Part shown: positions 17,874 to 27,036 of the stretch, in pieces
Numbering within the stretch: position 1 is the first letter of the stretch
Layout: each line of letters starts with the position of its first letter
Source of the DNA: Herbaspirillum sp. CF444
GTDB taxonomy: Bacteria; Pseudomonadota; Gammaproteobacteria; Burkholderiales; Burkholderiaceae_D
NCBI RefSeq assembly: GCF_000282135.1
Contig: NZ_AKJW01000113.1
Span: 1 to 64,000, forward strand
Length of the DNA stretch: 64,000 nt
Reading direction: 5' to 3'
Position numbers and translations under genes: made by a program
The notes under the pieces: model-generated
The model's input: the letters and a program-made list of their open reading frames with translations, nothing else
Told to the model about the DNA's origin: nothing
Databases searched by the model: none

Positions 17874-18621
17874 GCTTGCCGCCCCAGACGCAGCCCGTAT
17901 CGAGTCCGATCAGGTTGGGGCGCAGCGTCAATCCCAGCGATGCCCAGTGGCCGAATACGCAAGTGACGTCGGCAGTCTGGCGATGGGGCATGTCAAACCA
18001 TGGAACATAGCCGGGCGGTGCGGCGTCGAGACCTTCCTTGATCGAGAAGTCGATGCCGCCGTCAGGCCGGCAGAGGCGCATGCGCGTGAGCGTGTTGATG
18101 ATGCAGCGCAGGCGGTCGTGGCCTTCCAGGTCGTCCGACCAGATCGCCGGCTCGTTGCCGTACATGTGACGCAGAAAATCGACCCAATCGGGACCGCGCA
18201 GCATGGTCTCCACTTCATGCGCCAGTGCCATGGTCTTTTCTGCATTCCATTCCGGAAAGATTCCCGCGTGAAACAGCAAATGGCCTTGTTCAAACAGGGC
18301 CAGCGGACGATGGCGTACCCAGTCGATCAGTTCGTCGCGATCGGGGGCGTTGAGGATGTCATCCAGGGTATCGGTCGCATGTTGCGGGCGGATGCCTTGG
18401 GAGACCGCGAGCAAGTGGAGGTCGTGATTGCCCAGCACGGCCTTGGCGCGCGGCCCCAATGACCGCAGGTGGCGCAAGGTTCCCAGCGATTGCGGACCGC
18501 GGTTGACCAGGTCGCCGACAAACAGGAGGTCGGCGTCGGGGGATGCCTTGTCGATCAGGGTGAGCAGGTTTTGCAGCTGCTGGCCGCAGCCTTGGAGGTC
18601 GCCGATGGCGTAGGTAGGCAT
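17803..18621 (-). CDS. apaH: Diadenosine tetraphosphatase, symmetrical
   Basis: Hydrolyses Ap4A to two ADP. About 272 residues with the metallophosphatase signature in order: GDLQGC, GDLVNRG, GNHDLH, then a distal His in FHAG and in FGHWA. The start [11 protein letters not shown] at 18621 matches the family; a longer frame from 18678 adds 19 non-homologous residues. It is convergent with plsC and their coding ends overlap by 71 bases. It is the only clear gene on the minus strand. Confidence 0.93.
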   Translation of the reverse strand: MPTYAIGDLQGCGQQLQNLLTLIDKASPDADLLFVGDLVNRGPQSLGTLRHLRSLGPRAKAVLGNHDLHLLAVSQGIRPQHATDTLDDILNAPDRDELIDWVRHRPLALFEQGHLLFHAGIFPEWNAEKTMALAHEVETMLRGPDWVDFLRHMYGNEPAIWSDDLEGHDRLRCIINTLTRMRLCRPDGGIDFSIKEGLDAAPPGYVPWFDMPHRQTADVTCVFGHWASLGLTLRPNLIGLDTGCVWGGKLTAIRLEDRALFQVECPRAEQFA

Positions 18622-18664
18622 GAGGGATGTAGGCAAGGGTTTTAATGTCGAAGATGCAATGATG

Positions 18665-18797
18665 TTATCGGACTTCATTCATACCGAAGAGTATGACTGA
18701 AGCCGTTTTTCTCGAACAGCGCTTTGTTTGAAGGAGAAGTGTCCGATAAAGATGCCCATTTTGTGTCTTGAGTGCTTATCTCAGTTCCTTATCGGAC
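18665..18797. promoter_or_regulatory. Three copies of TTATCGGAC at the head of the glycan locus
   Basis: The 311 bases between apaH and rfbA hold TTATCGGAC at 18665-18673, its reverse complement at 18741-18749, and a third direct copy at 18789-18797. The first and third extend into a shared ATTCAT. Three 9-mers in 133 bases look like operator sites for a transcription factor controlling rfbA and/or apaH. No clear -35/-10 could be assigned. Confidence 0.45.
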
Positions 18798-18861
18798 GCA
18801 TTCATGCGTTTTGCCAGTAAAATTGCGAGCTAAACTGAATATTGAGTGTAACGAGGTAAAG

Positions 18862-18936
18862 ATGATGTTCGTGTCTGATTCATGGACAGGGTGCCGCCGC
18901 CAGCCCGCATTGCCAGCGGAGTCGGCACGCCGATGA
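18862..18936 (+). CDS. Possible 24-residue leader peptide coupled to rfbA
   Basis: A short frame starts with ATG after a good ribosome site (GAGG with 5-base spacing). It ends in a TGA that overlaps the rfbA ATG as ATGA. rfbA itself has a weaker site. This geometry suggests a leader whose translation feeds rfbA. The peptide has no recognisable motif and may be fortuitous. Confidence 0.35.
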   Translation: MMFVSDSWTGCRRQPALPAESARR

Positions 18937-19823
18937 CGAGTACCCAGCGCAAGGGCATCATTCTGGCCGGCGGATCCGGCACCAGACTGTACCCCGTCAC
19001 ACAGGCTGTTTCCAAGCAGCTGCTGCCGGTGCATGACAAGCCGATGATCTACTATCCGCTGTCAACGCTGATGCTGGCCGGTATCCGGGACATATTGATC
19101 ATCTCGACTCCCTATGATTTGCCGATGTTCCAGCGCTTGCTCGGTGACGGCAGTGCATGGGGGATCTCCTTGTCCTATGCGGAACAACCCTCTCCTGACG
19201 GTCTTGCGCAGGCCTTCACCATTGGACGCAGTTTCATCGGAGGCCATCCGTCGGCACTGATTCTCGGCGACAATATCTTTTACGGCAACGAGTTCGAATC
19301 CCAGCTTAAAACCGCGGACAAGCAACAGGATGGCGCTTATGTGTTCGCCTACTACGTGACCGATCCGGAACGATATGGCGTGGTTGATTTCGACGAGCAG
19401 CGCCGCGCCATCAGCATCGAAGAGAAGCCGGTTGCGCCGACGTCCAACTACGCCGTCACGGGCTTGTATTTCTACGATCAGCAGGTTTGCGACATTGCAG
19501 CGGCTGTCAAACCTTCCGCCCGGGGCGAACTGGAGATTACGGACATCAATCGCGTCTATCTTGCGCAAAACCGGTTGAGCGTCGAGGTGATGGGACGGGG
19601 CATGGCCTGGCTTGACACCGGGACGCACGAGTCTCTATTGGACGCCGGGCAATTCATCGCCACCATCGAAAGCCGCCAGGGGCTCAAGATCGCTTGCCCC
19701 GAAGAAATTGCCTATCGCAAAAAATATATTTCCGCGCAGCAATTGGAGGCGCTGGCACAGCCTTATATCAAGAACAGTTACGGAAAGTATTTGTTGCGCT
19801 TGTTGAATGCGAAGATGTTTTAG
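18933..19823 (+). CDS. rfbA: Glucose-1-phosphate thymidylyltransferase
   Basis: Makes dTDP-glucose from glucose 1-phosphate and dTTP. About 296 residues with [14 protein letters not shown] (nucleotide-binding), [15 protein letters not shown] and the distal WLDTGTH. The ATG at 18933 fits the family start. rfbB, rfbC and rfbD are not in this window, unusual for an rfb operon, so the dTDP-sugar made is uncertain. The dTDP-glucose could feed the SDR and aminotransferases at 32-35 kb. First gene of the glycan locus. Confidence 0.95.
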   Translation: MTSTQRKGIILAGGSGTRLYPVTQAVSKQLLPVHDKPMIYYPLSTLMLAGIRDILIISTPYDLPMFQRLLGDGSAWGISLSYAEQPSPDGLAQAFTIGRSFIGGHPSALILGDNIFYGNEFESQLKTADKQQDGAYVFAYYVTDPERYGVVDFDEQRRAISIEEKPVAPTSNYAVTGLYFYDQQVCDIAAAVKPSARGELEITDINRVYLAQNRLSVEVMGRGMAWLDTGTHESLLDAGQFIATIESRQGLKIACPEEIAYRKKYISAQQLEALAQPYIKNSYGKYLLRLLNAKMF

Positions 19824-19874
19824 GCGACATCGCGCATATCATTTTCACCGAACACAAAAAACTGAGAAGAGTAC

Positions 19875-20960
19875 ATGAGTAAAGTTGCACTGATTACCGG
19901 CGTTACAGGGCAGGATGGCGCTTATCTGGCGGAGTTGCTGCTGTCCAAGGGCTATGAAGTCCATGGCATCAAGCGGCGTACCTCGTTGCTCAATACTGAT
20001 CGCATCGATCACTTGTATCAGGACCCGCACGAGAAAAACGTCCGGTTCAGATTGCACCATGGCGATCTGACCGATTCGACCAGCCTGATCCGCATCATCC
20101 AGCAAGTGCAGCCGGATGAAATCTACAATCTGGCGGCCCAAAGCCATGTTGCCGTCTCGTTTGAAGAGCCGGAGTACACGGCCAATTCGGATGCCCTTGG
20201 CTCCTTGCGTATTCTGGAAGCGATTCGCATTCTGAAACTGGAGAAGAAGACGCGTTTTTACCAGGCGTCGACCTCGGAGCTGTATGGCCTGGTGCAAGAA
20301 ACGCCGCAAAAGGAGACCACGCCGTTTTACCCCCGCAGTCCTTACGCCGTGGCGAAACTGTATGCGTACTGGATCACCGTCAATTATCGCGAGGCCTACG
20401 GCATTTACGCGTGCAATGGCATTCTGTTCAATCACGAAAGTCCGATTCGCGGCGAAACCTTCGTCACTCGCAAAATTACCCGCGCGTTGGCGCGCATCAA
20501 GCTGGGTCTGCAGGAGTGCCTCTACCTCGGCAATCTGAATGCCCGTCGCGACTGGGGGCATGCACGCGATTACGTTGAAATGCAGTGGCTCATGTTGCAG
20601 CAGGAGCAACCGGAAGACTTTGTCATCGCTACCGGCGTGCAATACAGCGTGCGCGACTTCATCGAGGCCGCGGCGCGTGAAATCGATCTGAAGGTGCGTT
20701 GGGAAGGCGAGGGCCTTGACGAAAAGGGGTACGATGAAAACGGCAAGTGCATCGTCGCCGTTGATCCGCGCTATTTCCGTCCCGCAGAGGTGGAAACCTT
20801 GCTCGGCGATGCCACCAAGGCGAAGGAAAAGCTTGGTTGGACGCCCAAGACTTCGTTTGCGGAGCTGGTTGCCGAAATGGCGCGCGAGGATTTGAAATCG
20901 GCGCAGCGCGACGAGCTGATCAAGCGCCACGGCTATACCGCTATCGACAATCGTGAGTGA
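19875..20960 (+). CDS. gmd: GDP-mannose 4,6-dehydratase
   Basis: Converts GDP-D-mannose to GDP-4-keto-6-deoxymannose. 361 residues of the extended SDR fold: [11 protein letters not shown] nucleotide motif, KRRTS, STSELYG and YAVAK (Tyr-xxx-Lys). The neighbouring fcl completes GDP-L-fucose synthesis. The family-typical [15 protein letters not shown] is present. It overlaps the region before fcl, whose ATG is 8 bases after the stop. Confidence 0.96.
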   Translation: MSKVALITGVTGQDGAYLAELLLSKGYEVHGIKRRTSLLNTDRIDHLYQDPHEKNVRFRLHHGDLTDSTSLIRIIQQVQPDEIYNLAAQSHVAVSFEEPEYTANSDALGSLRILEAIRILKLEKKTRFYQASTSELYGLVQETPQKETTPFYPRSPYAVAKLYAYWITVNYREAYGIYACNGILFNHESPIRGETFVTRKITRALARIKLGLQECLYLGNLNARRDWGHARDYVEMQWLMLQQEQPEDFVIATGVQYSVRDFIEAAAREIDLKVRWEGEGLDEKGYDENGKCIVAVDPRYFRPAEVETLLGDATKAKEKLGWTPKTSFAELVAEMAREDLKSAQRDELIKRHGYTAIDNRE

Positions 20961-20967
20961 AGACGCA

Positions 20968-21906
20968 ATGGCTGCAATCGACAAAGACGCAAAGATTTAT
21001 GTGGCCGGCCATCGCGGCATGGTCGGCTCGGCCATCGTGCGGCGCCTTCAGGCCGGCGGCTATGCCAATATCCTGACGCGCACCCACGGCGAGCTGGATC
21101 TGCTGGACCAGGCGCGCGTGCACGCGTTCCTGGCGGAGCAGCAGCCGGCATATGTATTCCTGGCTGCGGCCAAGGTCGGCGGCATCCAGGCAAACAATAT
21201 CTATCGTGCGGATTTCATCTATCAGAATCTGCAGATGGAAGCCAACGTCATTGGCGGCGCACATGCGGCAGGGATCGGCAAACTCATGTTTCTTGGTTCG
21301 TCCTGCATTTATCCGCGCGACTGTCCTCAGCCGATCAAAGAAGAGTATTTGCTGACGGGCCCGCTGGAGAGCACCAACGAGCCCTATGCGATCGCCAAGA
21401 TCGCCGGACTCAAAATGTGCGAGTCCTTCAACAGGCAATATCAGACGGAATACGTCACCGTCATGCCGACCAACCTGTACGGCCCGAACGACAACTACGA
21501 TCTCGCCAATAGCCATGTCTTGCCGGCACTGTTGCGCAAGGCGCATGAGGCCAAGCTGCGTGGCGACAAGAAACTGATCGTATGGGGATCGGGCAAGCCG
21601 ATGCGGGAGTTCCTGTACGTCGACGACATGGCCGATGCTTGCGTGTTCCTGATGGAGCAAGGCGCCGGCAGCGGCGCTTACAACGTCGGCACCGGCACGG
21701 ACGTGACGATTCGCGAATTGGCCGAGACGATTCTGGAGGTCGTCGGATTCGAAGGAGATATTGAATTCGACAGCAGCAAGCCGGACGGAACGCCGCGCAA
21801 ACTGCTCGACGTTTCCCTGTTGGCGCAAAGAGGGTGGTTGGCGCGCGTCAGCCTGGCCGATGGCATCAGGAAGACCTACGACAGTTATTTGTCGGGTTTG
21901 CAATAA
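20968..21906 (+). CDS. fcl: GDP-L-fucose synthase (epimerase/reductase)
   Basis: Last step to GDP-L-fucose, NADPH-dependent. About 312 residues with AGHRGMVGSAI, the GSSCIYP Ser motif, and YAIAK (Tyr-xxx-Lys). I use the ATG at 20968; a GTG at 20953 overlapping gmd is possible but has no ribosome site. Together with gmd it supplies L-fucose for the glycan. Confidence 0.95.
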   Translation: MAAIDKDAKIYVAGHRGMVGSAIVRRLQAGGYANILTRTHGELDLLDQARVHAFLAEQQPAYVFLAAAKVGGIQANNIYRADFIYQNLQMEANVIGGAHAAGIGKLMFLGSSCIYPRDCPQPIKEEYLLTGPLESTNEPYAIAKIAGLKMCESFNRQYQTEYVTVMPTNLYGPNDNYDLANSHVLPALLRKAHEAKLRGDKKLIVWGSGKPMREFLYVDDMADACVFLMEQGAGSGAYNVGTGTDVTIRELAETILEVVGFEGDIEFDSSKPDGTPRKLLDVSLLAQRGWLARVSLADGIRKTYDSYLSGLQ

Positions 21907-22005
21907 GCATCATCGTTAATTCGCCTTGCGCGGCGATCCGGCTCAGTGAGCGACATGACGGATCGCAGTGCAAGGCATCGAAGTCTTTTGTCAGAGCGAG
22001 CAAAA

Positions 22006-23001
22006 ATGAAAGTATTGGTAACCGGAGCGGATGGCTTCATCGGATCACATTTGACCGAGGCATTGGTGCGTCAGGGACATGACGTCAGGGCATTCGTGCT
22101 CTACAACTCCTTCAATTCCTGGGGCTGGCTGGACAGTTGCGCGGACGACGTCAAAGGTAAATTCGACGTGTTCGCCGGCGACATCCGCGATCCCTACGGC
22201 GTCAAGAAATCCATGCAAGGTTGCGACCTGGTGTTGCATCTGGCGGCGCTGATCGCCATCCCTTACTCCTATCATTCGCCGGATACCTATATCGACACCA
22301 ACGTCAAGGGTACGCTCAACATCGTTCAGGCTGCGCGCGAACTTGGCGTATCGAAGGTGGTGCATACCTCCACCAGCGAAGTGTATGGAACCGCCCGCTT
22401 TGTGCCGATTACCGAAGAACATCCGCTCCAGGGACAATCGCCTTATTCCGCCAGCAAGATCGGCGCCGACCAGATCGCCATGTCTTTCTATAACGCTTTC
22501 GACACGCCGGTTTCGGTGATTCGTCCGTTCAATACCTATGGACCGCGCCAGTCGGCACGCGCCATCATTCCGACCGTGATCACGCAGATCGCCAGCGGTC
22601 AGCGCCGCATCAAGCTGGGAGCCTTGCATCCGACCCGCGATTTCAATTTCGTGGCGGACACGGTGCAAGGTTTCATCGCGGTTGCACAGTCGGAAAAATC
22701 GGTCGGCGAAGTGATCAACGTCGGCAGCAACTTCGAAATTTCCATCGGCGATACGGTCGCCATGATTGCCGACATCATGGGCGTGAAGATTGAGATCGAA
22801 ACGGACGAAGTCCGGCTCCGCCCCGAGAAAAGCGAAGTCGACCGCCTGTGGGCGGCCAACGACAAGGCGCGCGAGTTGACCGGCTGGAGTCCGGGCTATG
22901 CCGGTCATGACGGTTTCCGTCGCGGCTTGCAGGAAACGGTGACCTGGTTCACCAACCCGGACAACCTGAAGAACTACAAGGCTGGTATCTACAATGTCTA
23001 A
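22006..23001 (+). CDS. legB: LegB-like NDP-N-acetylglucosamine 4,6-dehydratase
   Basis: First committed enzyme of the legionaminic acid pathway. 331 residues, extended SDR: TGADGFIGSHL, HTSTSEVYG and YSASK. In Campylobacter jejuni LegB uses GDP-GlcNAc; the presence of a PtmE-like gene downstream argues for the same here. The ATG at 22006 follows GAGCGAGC. The aminotransferase gene overlaps its end by 8 bases, so order and coupling support the pathway call. Confidence 0.88.
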   Translation: MKVLVTGADGFIGSHLTEALVRQGHDVRAFVLYNSFNSWGWLDSCADDVKGKFDVFAGDIRDPYGVKKSMQGCDLVLHLAALIAIPYSYHSPDTYIDTNVKGTLNIVQAARELGVSKVVHTSTSEVYGTARFVPITEEHPLQGQSPYSASKIGADQIAMSFYNAFDTPVSVIRPFNTYGPRQSARAIIPTVITQIASGQRRIKLGALHPTRDFNFVADTVQGFIAVAQSEKSVGEVINVGSNFEISIGDTVAMIADIMGVKIEIETDEVRLRPEKSEVDRLWAANDKARELTGWSPGYAGHDGFRRGLQETVTWFTNPDNLKNYKAGIYNV

Positions 23002-24172
23002 ACTGGATCAGCCGGCAATCATCGCGGCGCTCAAATCCGTCCTGCCTGCGCCGGATGCGCGGGTGGCATTGCACGAGCCGGAGTTCGGCGGCAATGAATG
23101 GACGTATGTCAAAGAATGCATCGACACGGGCTGGGTATCGTCCGTCGGCAAGTTCGTCGACCGTTTCGAGCAGGATCTGGCTGCTTATACCGGCACGCGT
23201 CATGCGATCGCCGTGGTCAACGGCACTGCCGCCTTGCATGTCTGTTTGCTGCTGGTCGGCGTTGAGGCCGGCGATGAAGTGCTGATGCCGACGCTGACTT
23301 TCATTGCGACCGCCAACGCGATCAGCTATTGCGGGGCGGTTCCGCATTTCGTCGACAGCGACATCGCGACCCTGGGGCTCGATCCGCACAAGCTGGAGCG
23401 CCATCTGGAAAATATCGCGGAGGTGCGCGGCGACGCTTGCTACAACAAACAAACCGGGCGCCGCATCAAGGCCGTGGTGCCGATGCATACCTTCGGCCAT
23501 CCGGTCGACCTCGATGCCTTGGTTGCCGTCTGCGAGCGCTACCGGATTGCCTTGATCGAAGATGCCGCGGAATCGCTGGGGTCGTCGTACAAAGGCCGCC
23601 ATACCGGCAATCTGGGGCGCGTGTCGGCGCTGAGTTTCAACGGCAACAAGGTCGTGACCACCGGTGGCGGAGGCGCCATTCTGACCAATGATCCCGAACT
23701 GGGGAAATTGGCGAAGCATCTGACGACCACCGCCAAAGTGCCGCACAAATGGTCGTTTGCGCATGACCGCATCGGTTTCAACTATCGCCTGCCGAACATC
23801 AATGCCGCCCTGGGTTGTGCGCAACTGGAACAATTGCCCGGTTTCATCGAGGCCAAGCGCGCCCTTGCAAAAACGTATGCGCAGGTGTTTGAGGGCATCG
23901 GCGGCGTGCGTTTTTTCAGCGAACCGTCTTTTGCCCGCAGCAACTACTGGCTTAATGTCTTGTTGCTGGATCGGGATAACGCGGCGCAACGCGACGAGTT
24001 GCTGGAACTGAGCAACGGTCTGGGCATCATGACGCGTCCTGCCTGGACGCTGATGCACCGGCTGCCGATGTTCAGCGTATGTCCGCGCATGCCCTCGCTG
24101 GAAACGGCGGAAGACATTGAAGCGCGGCTTATCAATATTCCCAGCAGTGCAGCGTTGGGAGCCGGCCGGTGA
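22994..24172 (+). CDS. legC: LegC-family PLP aminotransferase
   Basis: Adds the 4-amino group to the 4-keto sugar in legionaminic acid synthesis. 392 residues, DegT/DnrJ/EryC1 fold. Seen are GTAALHVCL (PLP phosphate region), EDAAESLGS and the Schiff-base Lys in SFNGNKVVTTGGGG, characteristic of the LegC branch. Coupled to legB (8-base overlap) and legG (4-base overlap). Confidence 0.9.
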   Translation: MSKLDQPAIIAALKSVLPAPDARVALHEPEFGGNEWTYVKECIDTGWVSSVGKFVDRFEQDLAAYTGTRHAIAVVNGTAALHVCLLLVGVEAGDEVLMPTLTFIATANAISYCGAVPHFVDSDIATLGLDPHKLERHLENIAEVRGDACYNKQTGRRIKAVVPMHTFGHPVDLDALVAVCERYRIALIEDAAESLGSSYKGRHTGNLGRVSALSFNGNKVVTTGGGGAILTNDPELGKLAKHLTTTAKVPHKWSFAHDRIGFNYRLPNINAALGCAQLEQLPGFIEAKRALAKTYAQVFEGIGGVRFFSEPSFARSNYWLNVLLLDRDNAAQRDELLELSNGLGIMTRPAWTLMHRLPMFSVCPRMPSLETAEDIEARLINIPSSAALGAGR

Positions 24173-25338
24173 CGGCCATGCGAAAAATTTGCGTGGTGAC
24201 CGGCAGCCGTGCCGATTACGGCTTGCTGTATTGGGTCATGCGCGAAATCGCCGCTACCTCCGGCTTGCAGTTGCAGATCGTCGCCACGGGCATGCACCTG
24301 TCCGCGCAATTCGGTTCGACGTATCGCGCCATTGAAGCCGACGGTTTTCGTATCGACGCCAAAGTGGACATGTTGCTTGCGAGCGATACGGCCATCGGCG
24401 TCGGCAAATCGATCGGCCTGGGCGTGATTGGATTCGCCGATGCCCTGGATCGTTTGCAGCCGGACATGTTGCTGGTGCTCGGCGATCGCTATGAAATCCT
24501 GGCCGCTGCGCAAGCGGCGCTGATCGCACGTATCCCGATTGCGCATATTGCCGGCGGCGACGTGACCGAGGGGGCATTCGACGAGGCCATCCGGCACAGC
24601 ATCACCAAGATGGCGCATGTGCACTTTGTCACCAATGCGGATGCAGCGCGCCGCGTGCGCCAGCTCGGAGAGAATCCGGCGCATATTCACAATGTCGGCA
24701 GCCCGGGGCTGGACTACATCAAGCGCGTCAGTTTGCTTGAGCGGGCTGCGTTGGAGGCTGCGCTGGATTTTCGTTTTCAGAAGCAGAATTTGCTGGTGAC
24801 TTTTCATCCGGCGACGCTGGAAAAACAATCTGCCGCCGCACAGTTCGAAGAGTTGTTGACGGCATTGGACGCGCTGGGTCCCGAAGTGGGGATCCTGATG
24901 ACCAAGCCGAACGCAGATACGGATGGCCAGATCATTATCGATCTGATGGACCGCTACGTGAAGGACCGGCCGTTCGCACGCGCCTACACATCGCTGGGCC
25001 AGGTCCGCTATCTGAGTGCCATGGCGCTGGTTGACGGCGTGGTCGGCAATTCATCCAGCGGTCTGTACGAAGCGCCGTCTTTCCGCAAGCCGACGGTCAA
25101 TATCGGCGACCGTCAGAAAGGGCGCTTGCAGGCAAGTTCGGTTGTCAATTGCGAACCTGTCGCGGCAGAGATTGAAGCCGCGATACGGCGTGCACTGACG
25201 ATGGATTGCGCTCAAACGGTCAATCCCTATGGCGACGGTGAAAGCGCTGCGCGGATAGCCAAGGCGATCAGTGCGGTCCGGGAACCGGCAGCGCTACTGA
25301 AGAAACATTTTTTTGAATTGAACATCGATCATGAATAA
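24169..25338 (+). CDS. legG: Hydrolysing NDP-diacetylbacillosamine 2-epimerase (LegG/NeuC family)
   Basis: Releases 2,4-diacetamido-2,4,6-trideoxymannose from the NDP sugar. 389 residues with VVTGSRADYGLLYW, VLGDRYEILAAA, HIAGGDVTEGAFDEAIRH and the GNSSSGLYE motif near the end. The GTG start at 24169 overlaps the legC stop as GTGA and has GGGAG upstream; the ATG at 24178 is an alternative. Its position between LegC and LegI, not beside sialic-acid genes, favours LegG over NeuC. Confidence 0.88.
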   Translation: MTAMRKICVVTGSRADYGLLYWVMREIAATSGLQLQIVATGMHLSAQFGSTYRAIEADGFRIDAKVDMLLASDTAIGVGKSIGLGVIGFADALDRLQPDMLLVLGDRYEILAAAQAALIARIPIAHIAGGDVTEGAFDEAIRHSITKMAHVHFVTNADAARRVRQLGENPAHIHNVGSPGLDYIKRVSLLERAALEAALDFRFQKQNLLVTFHPATLEKQSAAAQFEELLTALDALGPEVGILMTKPNADTDGQIIIDLMDRYVKDRPFARAYTSLGQVRYLSAMALVDGVVGNSSSGLYEAPSFRKPTVNIGDRQKGRLQASSVVNCEPVAAEIEAAIRRALTMDCAQTVNPYGDGESAARIAKAISAVREPAALLKKHFFELNIDHE

Positions 25339-26410
25339 GCGCGTTTATGTTATCGCCGAAGCCGGTGTCAATCACAACGGATCGCTGGATCTCGCCAGGG
25401 AGCTGGTTTCGGTAGCTGCGCGTGCAGGCGCCGATGCCGTGAAGTTTCAGACCTTCAAGGCGGATAAACTCGTCAGCCGCGCCGCGCCCAAGGCTCAGTA
25501 CCAGCGCGCGACGACCGACGCGGAAGAATCGCAGCACGAAATGATTCGCAAGCTCGAACTCAGCGATGCCGATCATGAGGCGTTGATCGCACACTGCAAG
25601 GTTTGCAATATCGACTTCCTGTCGACGCCGTTTGACCTGGACAGCCTGGCGTTGCTCGCCGGCCGTTTCGACCTGCCGCTGATCAAAATGCCTTCCGGCG
25701 ATATCACCAACGCACCGCTGCTGCTTGCCGCGGCACGCACCGGCAAGCCGGTCATTTTGTCGACGGGGATGAGTACGCTGGGGGAAATCGAACAGGCGCT
25801 TGGCGTGCTGGCGTTCGGCTACTCCGAGCCGGAGGCGGCACCTTCGATGAGCGCTTTCGAGCAAGCGTACGTATCCGCGGCCGGACGTGCCGCGCTGCAA
25901 GCCAGGGTGACGTTGTTGCATTGCACGACCGAATACCCTGCGCCATTTGCCGATGTGAACTTGCGCGCGATGACGACGCTGGCCAATGCCTTCGATCTGC
26001 CGGCAGGTTATTCGGATCATACCGTCGGCATCGCGGTGCCGATCGCTGCCGTGGCAATGGGCGCAGTCGTGATCGAAAAACATTTCACGACCGACCGCAA
26101 CTTGCCCGGCCCGGATCATCAGGCATCGCTGGAGCCGGATGAGCTGGCGCAAATGATCCGCTCGATACGCGAAGTGGAAATGTCGCTCGGCTCCGCGGTC
26201 AAGCAGGCGGCGCCGTCCGAATTGAAGAATCGTGCGATTGCACGTAAAAGCCTGGTCGCCGGCGCGGAGGTTCGCAAAGGGGAGGTATTCACCGCTGACA
26301 ATCTGGACGTCAAGCGGCCGGGCGATGGCCTTTCGCCAGTGCGATATTGGGAGTTGCTGGGTACGGTTGCCGATCGTGACTACGGTGTTGACGACAAGGT
26401 GCAACGTTGA
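25331..26410 (+). CDS. legI: N,N'-diacetyllegionaminic acid synthase (NeuB family)
   Basis: Condenses the released mannosamine derivative with phosphoenolpyruvate. 359 residues: TIM-barrel NeuB domain (IAEAGVNHNGSLD, AVKFQTFKAD, TEYPAPF, GYSDHT, EKHFTTDR) and a C-terminal SAF/antifreeze-like domain (RKSLVAGAEVRKGE, KRPGDG). Coupled to legG (8-base overlap) and to the acetyltransferase gene. The pathway context assigns it to legionaminic rather than sialic acid. Confidence 0.9.
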   Translation: MNKRVYVIAEAGVNHNGSLDLARELVSVAARAGADAVKFQTFKADKLVSRAAPKAQYQRATTDAEESQHEMIRKLELSDADHEALIAHCKVCNIDFLSTPFDLDSLALLAGRFDLPLIKMPSGDITNAPLLLAAARTGKPVILSTGMSTLGEIEQALGVLAFGYSEPEAAPSMSAFEQAYVSAAGRAALQARVTLLHCTTEYPAPFADVNLRAMTTLANAFDLPAGYSDHTVGIAVPIAAVAMGAVVIEKHFTTDRNLPGPDHQASLEPDELAQMIRSIREVEMSLGSAVKQAAPSELKNRAIARKSLVAGAEVRKGEVFTADNLDVKRPGDGLSPVRYWELLGTVADRDYGVDDKVQR

Positions 26411-27036
26411 GCGGGGGAATTATCATTCTCGGCGCAGGCGGTCATGCACGCGTGTTGTTGAGTGCATTGGCCGGCATGCCGGTGCTGGGATTGACGGATG
26501 CCGACCCGCTGAAGACGGGCGTGCTGATCGCCGGCATTCCCGTTCTCGGGACCGACGATGTGTTGAAGGAGCATGCCGTCGACAGCATCCTGCTGGTGAA
26601 TGGCATCGGTTCCGTTGGGAGCAGCGCCGGTCGCCGGGCGCTGTTTGATCGCTGCAAGAGTGCCGGCTACACCTTCGCGCAGGTGTGTCATCCCTCGGCC
26701 GTTGTGGTGGCCGGCGTCGTGTTGGGCGAGGGCGCGCAAATCATGGCCGGCGTGGTGTTGCAAACCGGTTGTTCGATCGGTGAGAATTCGATCGTCAACA
26801 CCGGCGCCATCATCGATCACGATTGCCGCATCGGACGCCATGTCCATGTCGCGCCGGGAGCGGTGCTCTCCGGCGGTGTCGAGGTTGGCGATAATGTACA
26901 TATCGGTACGGGGGCGACCCTGATTCAGGGAGTGCGCATCGGCGAGGGCAGCCTCGTCGGCGCCGGTGCCGTCGTCGTGCGCGACGTGCCGCCAGGAACA
27001 AAGGTCGTGGGCGTTCCCGCAAAAGAGATCAGATAA
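26407..27036 (+). CDS. legH: NeuD/LegH-like left-handed beta-helix acetyltransferase
   Basis: Likely acetylates the 4-amino group made by LegC. 209 residues with an N-terminal PglD-like domain (IIILGAGGHARV) and a hexapeptide-repeat beta helix (NTGAIIDHDCRIG, HIGTGATLIQG). The start is TTG, overlapping the legI stop as TTGA, and the stop overlaps the ptmE ATG as TAATG. I call it LegH by function in the pathway; the NeuD/PglD family is certain. Confidence 0.82.
   Translation: MSGGIIILGAGGHARVLLSALAGMPVLGLTDADPLKTGVLIAGIPVLGTDDVLKEHAVDSILLVNGIGSVGSSAGRRALFDRCKSAGYTFAQVCHPSAVVVAGVVLGEGAQIMAGVVLQTGCSIGENSIVNTGAIIDHDCRIGRHVHVAPGAVLSGGVEVGDNVHIGTGATLIQGVRIGEGSLVGAGAVVVRDVPPGTKVVGVPAKEIR

Noticed and set aside
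18622-18932. JUMPstart/ops element upstream of the glycan locus
   Set aside because: No GGCGGTAGC-like core is present; only the TTATCGGAC boxes are.
25331-26410. Sialic acid synthase (NeuB) as a Neu5Ac pathway
   Set aside because: LegB, LegC, PtmE and PtmA neighbours make legionaminic acid the better reading.
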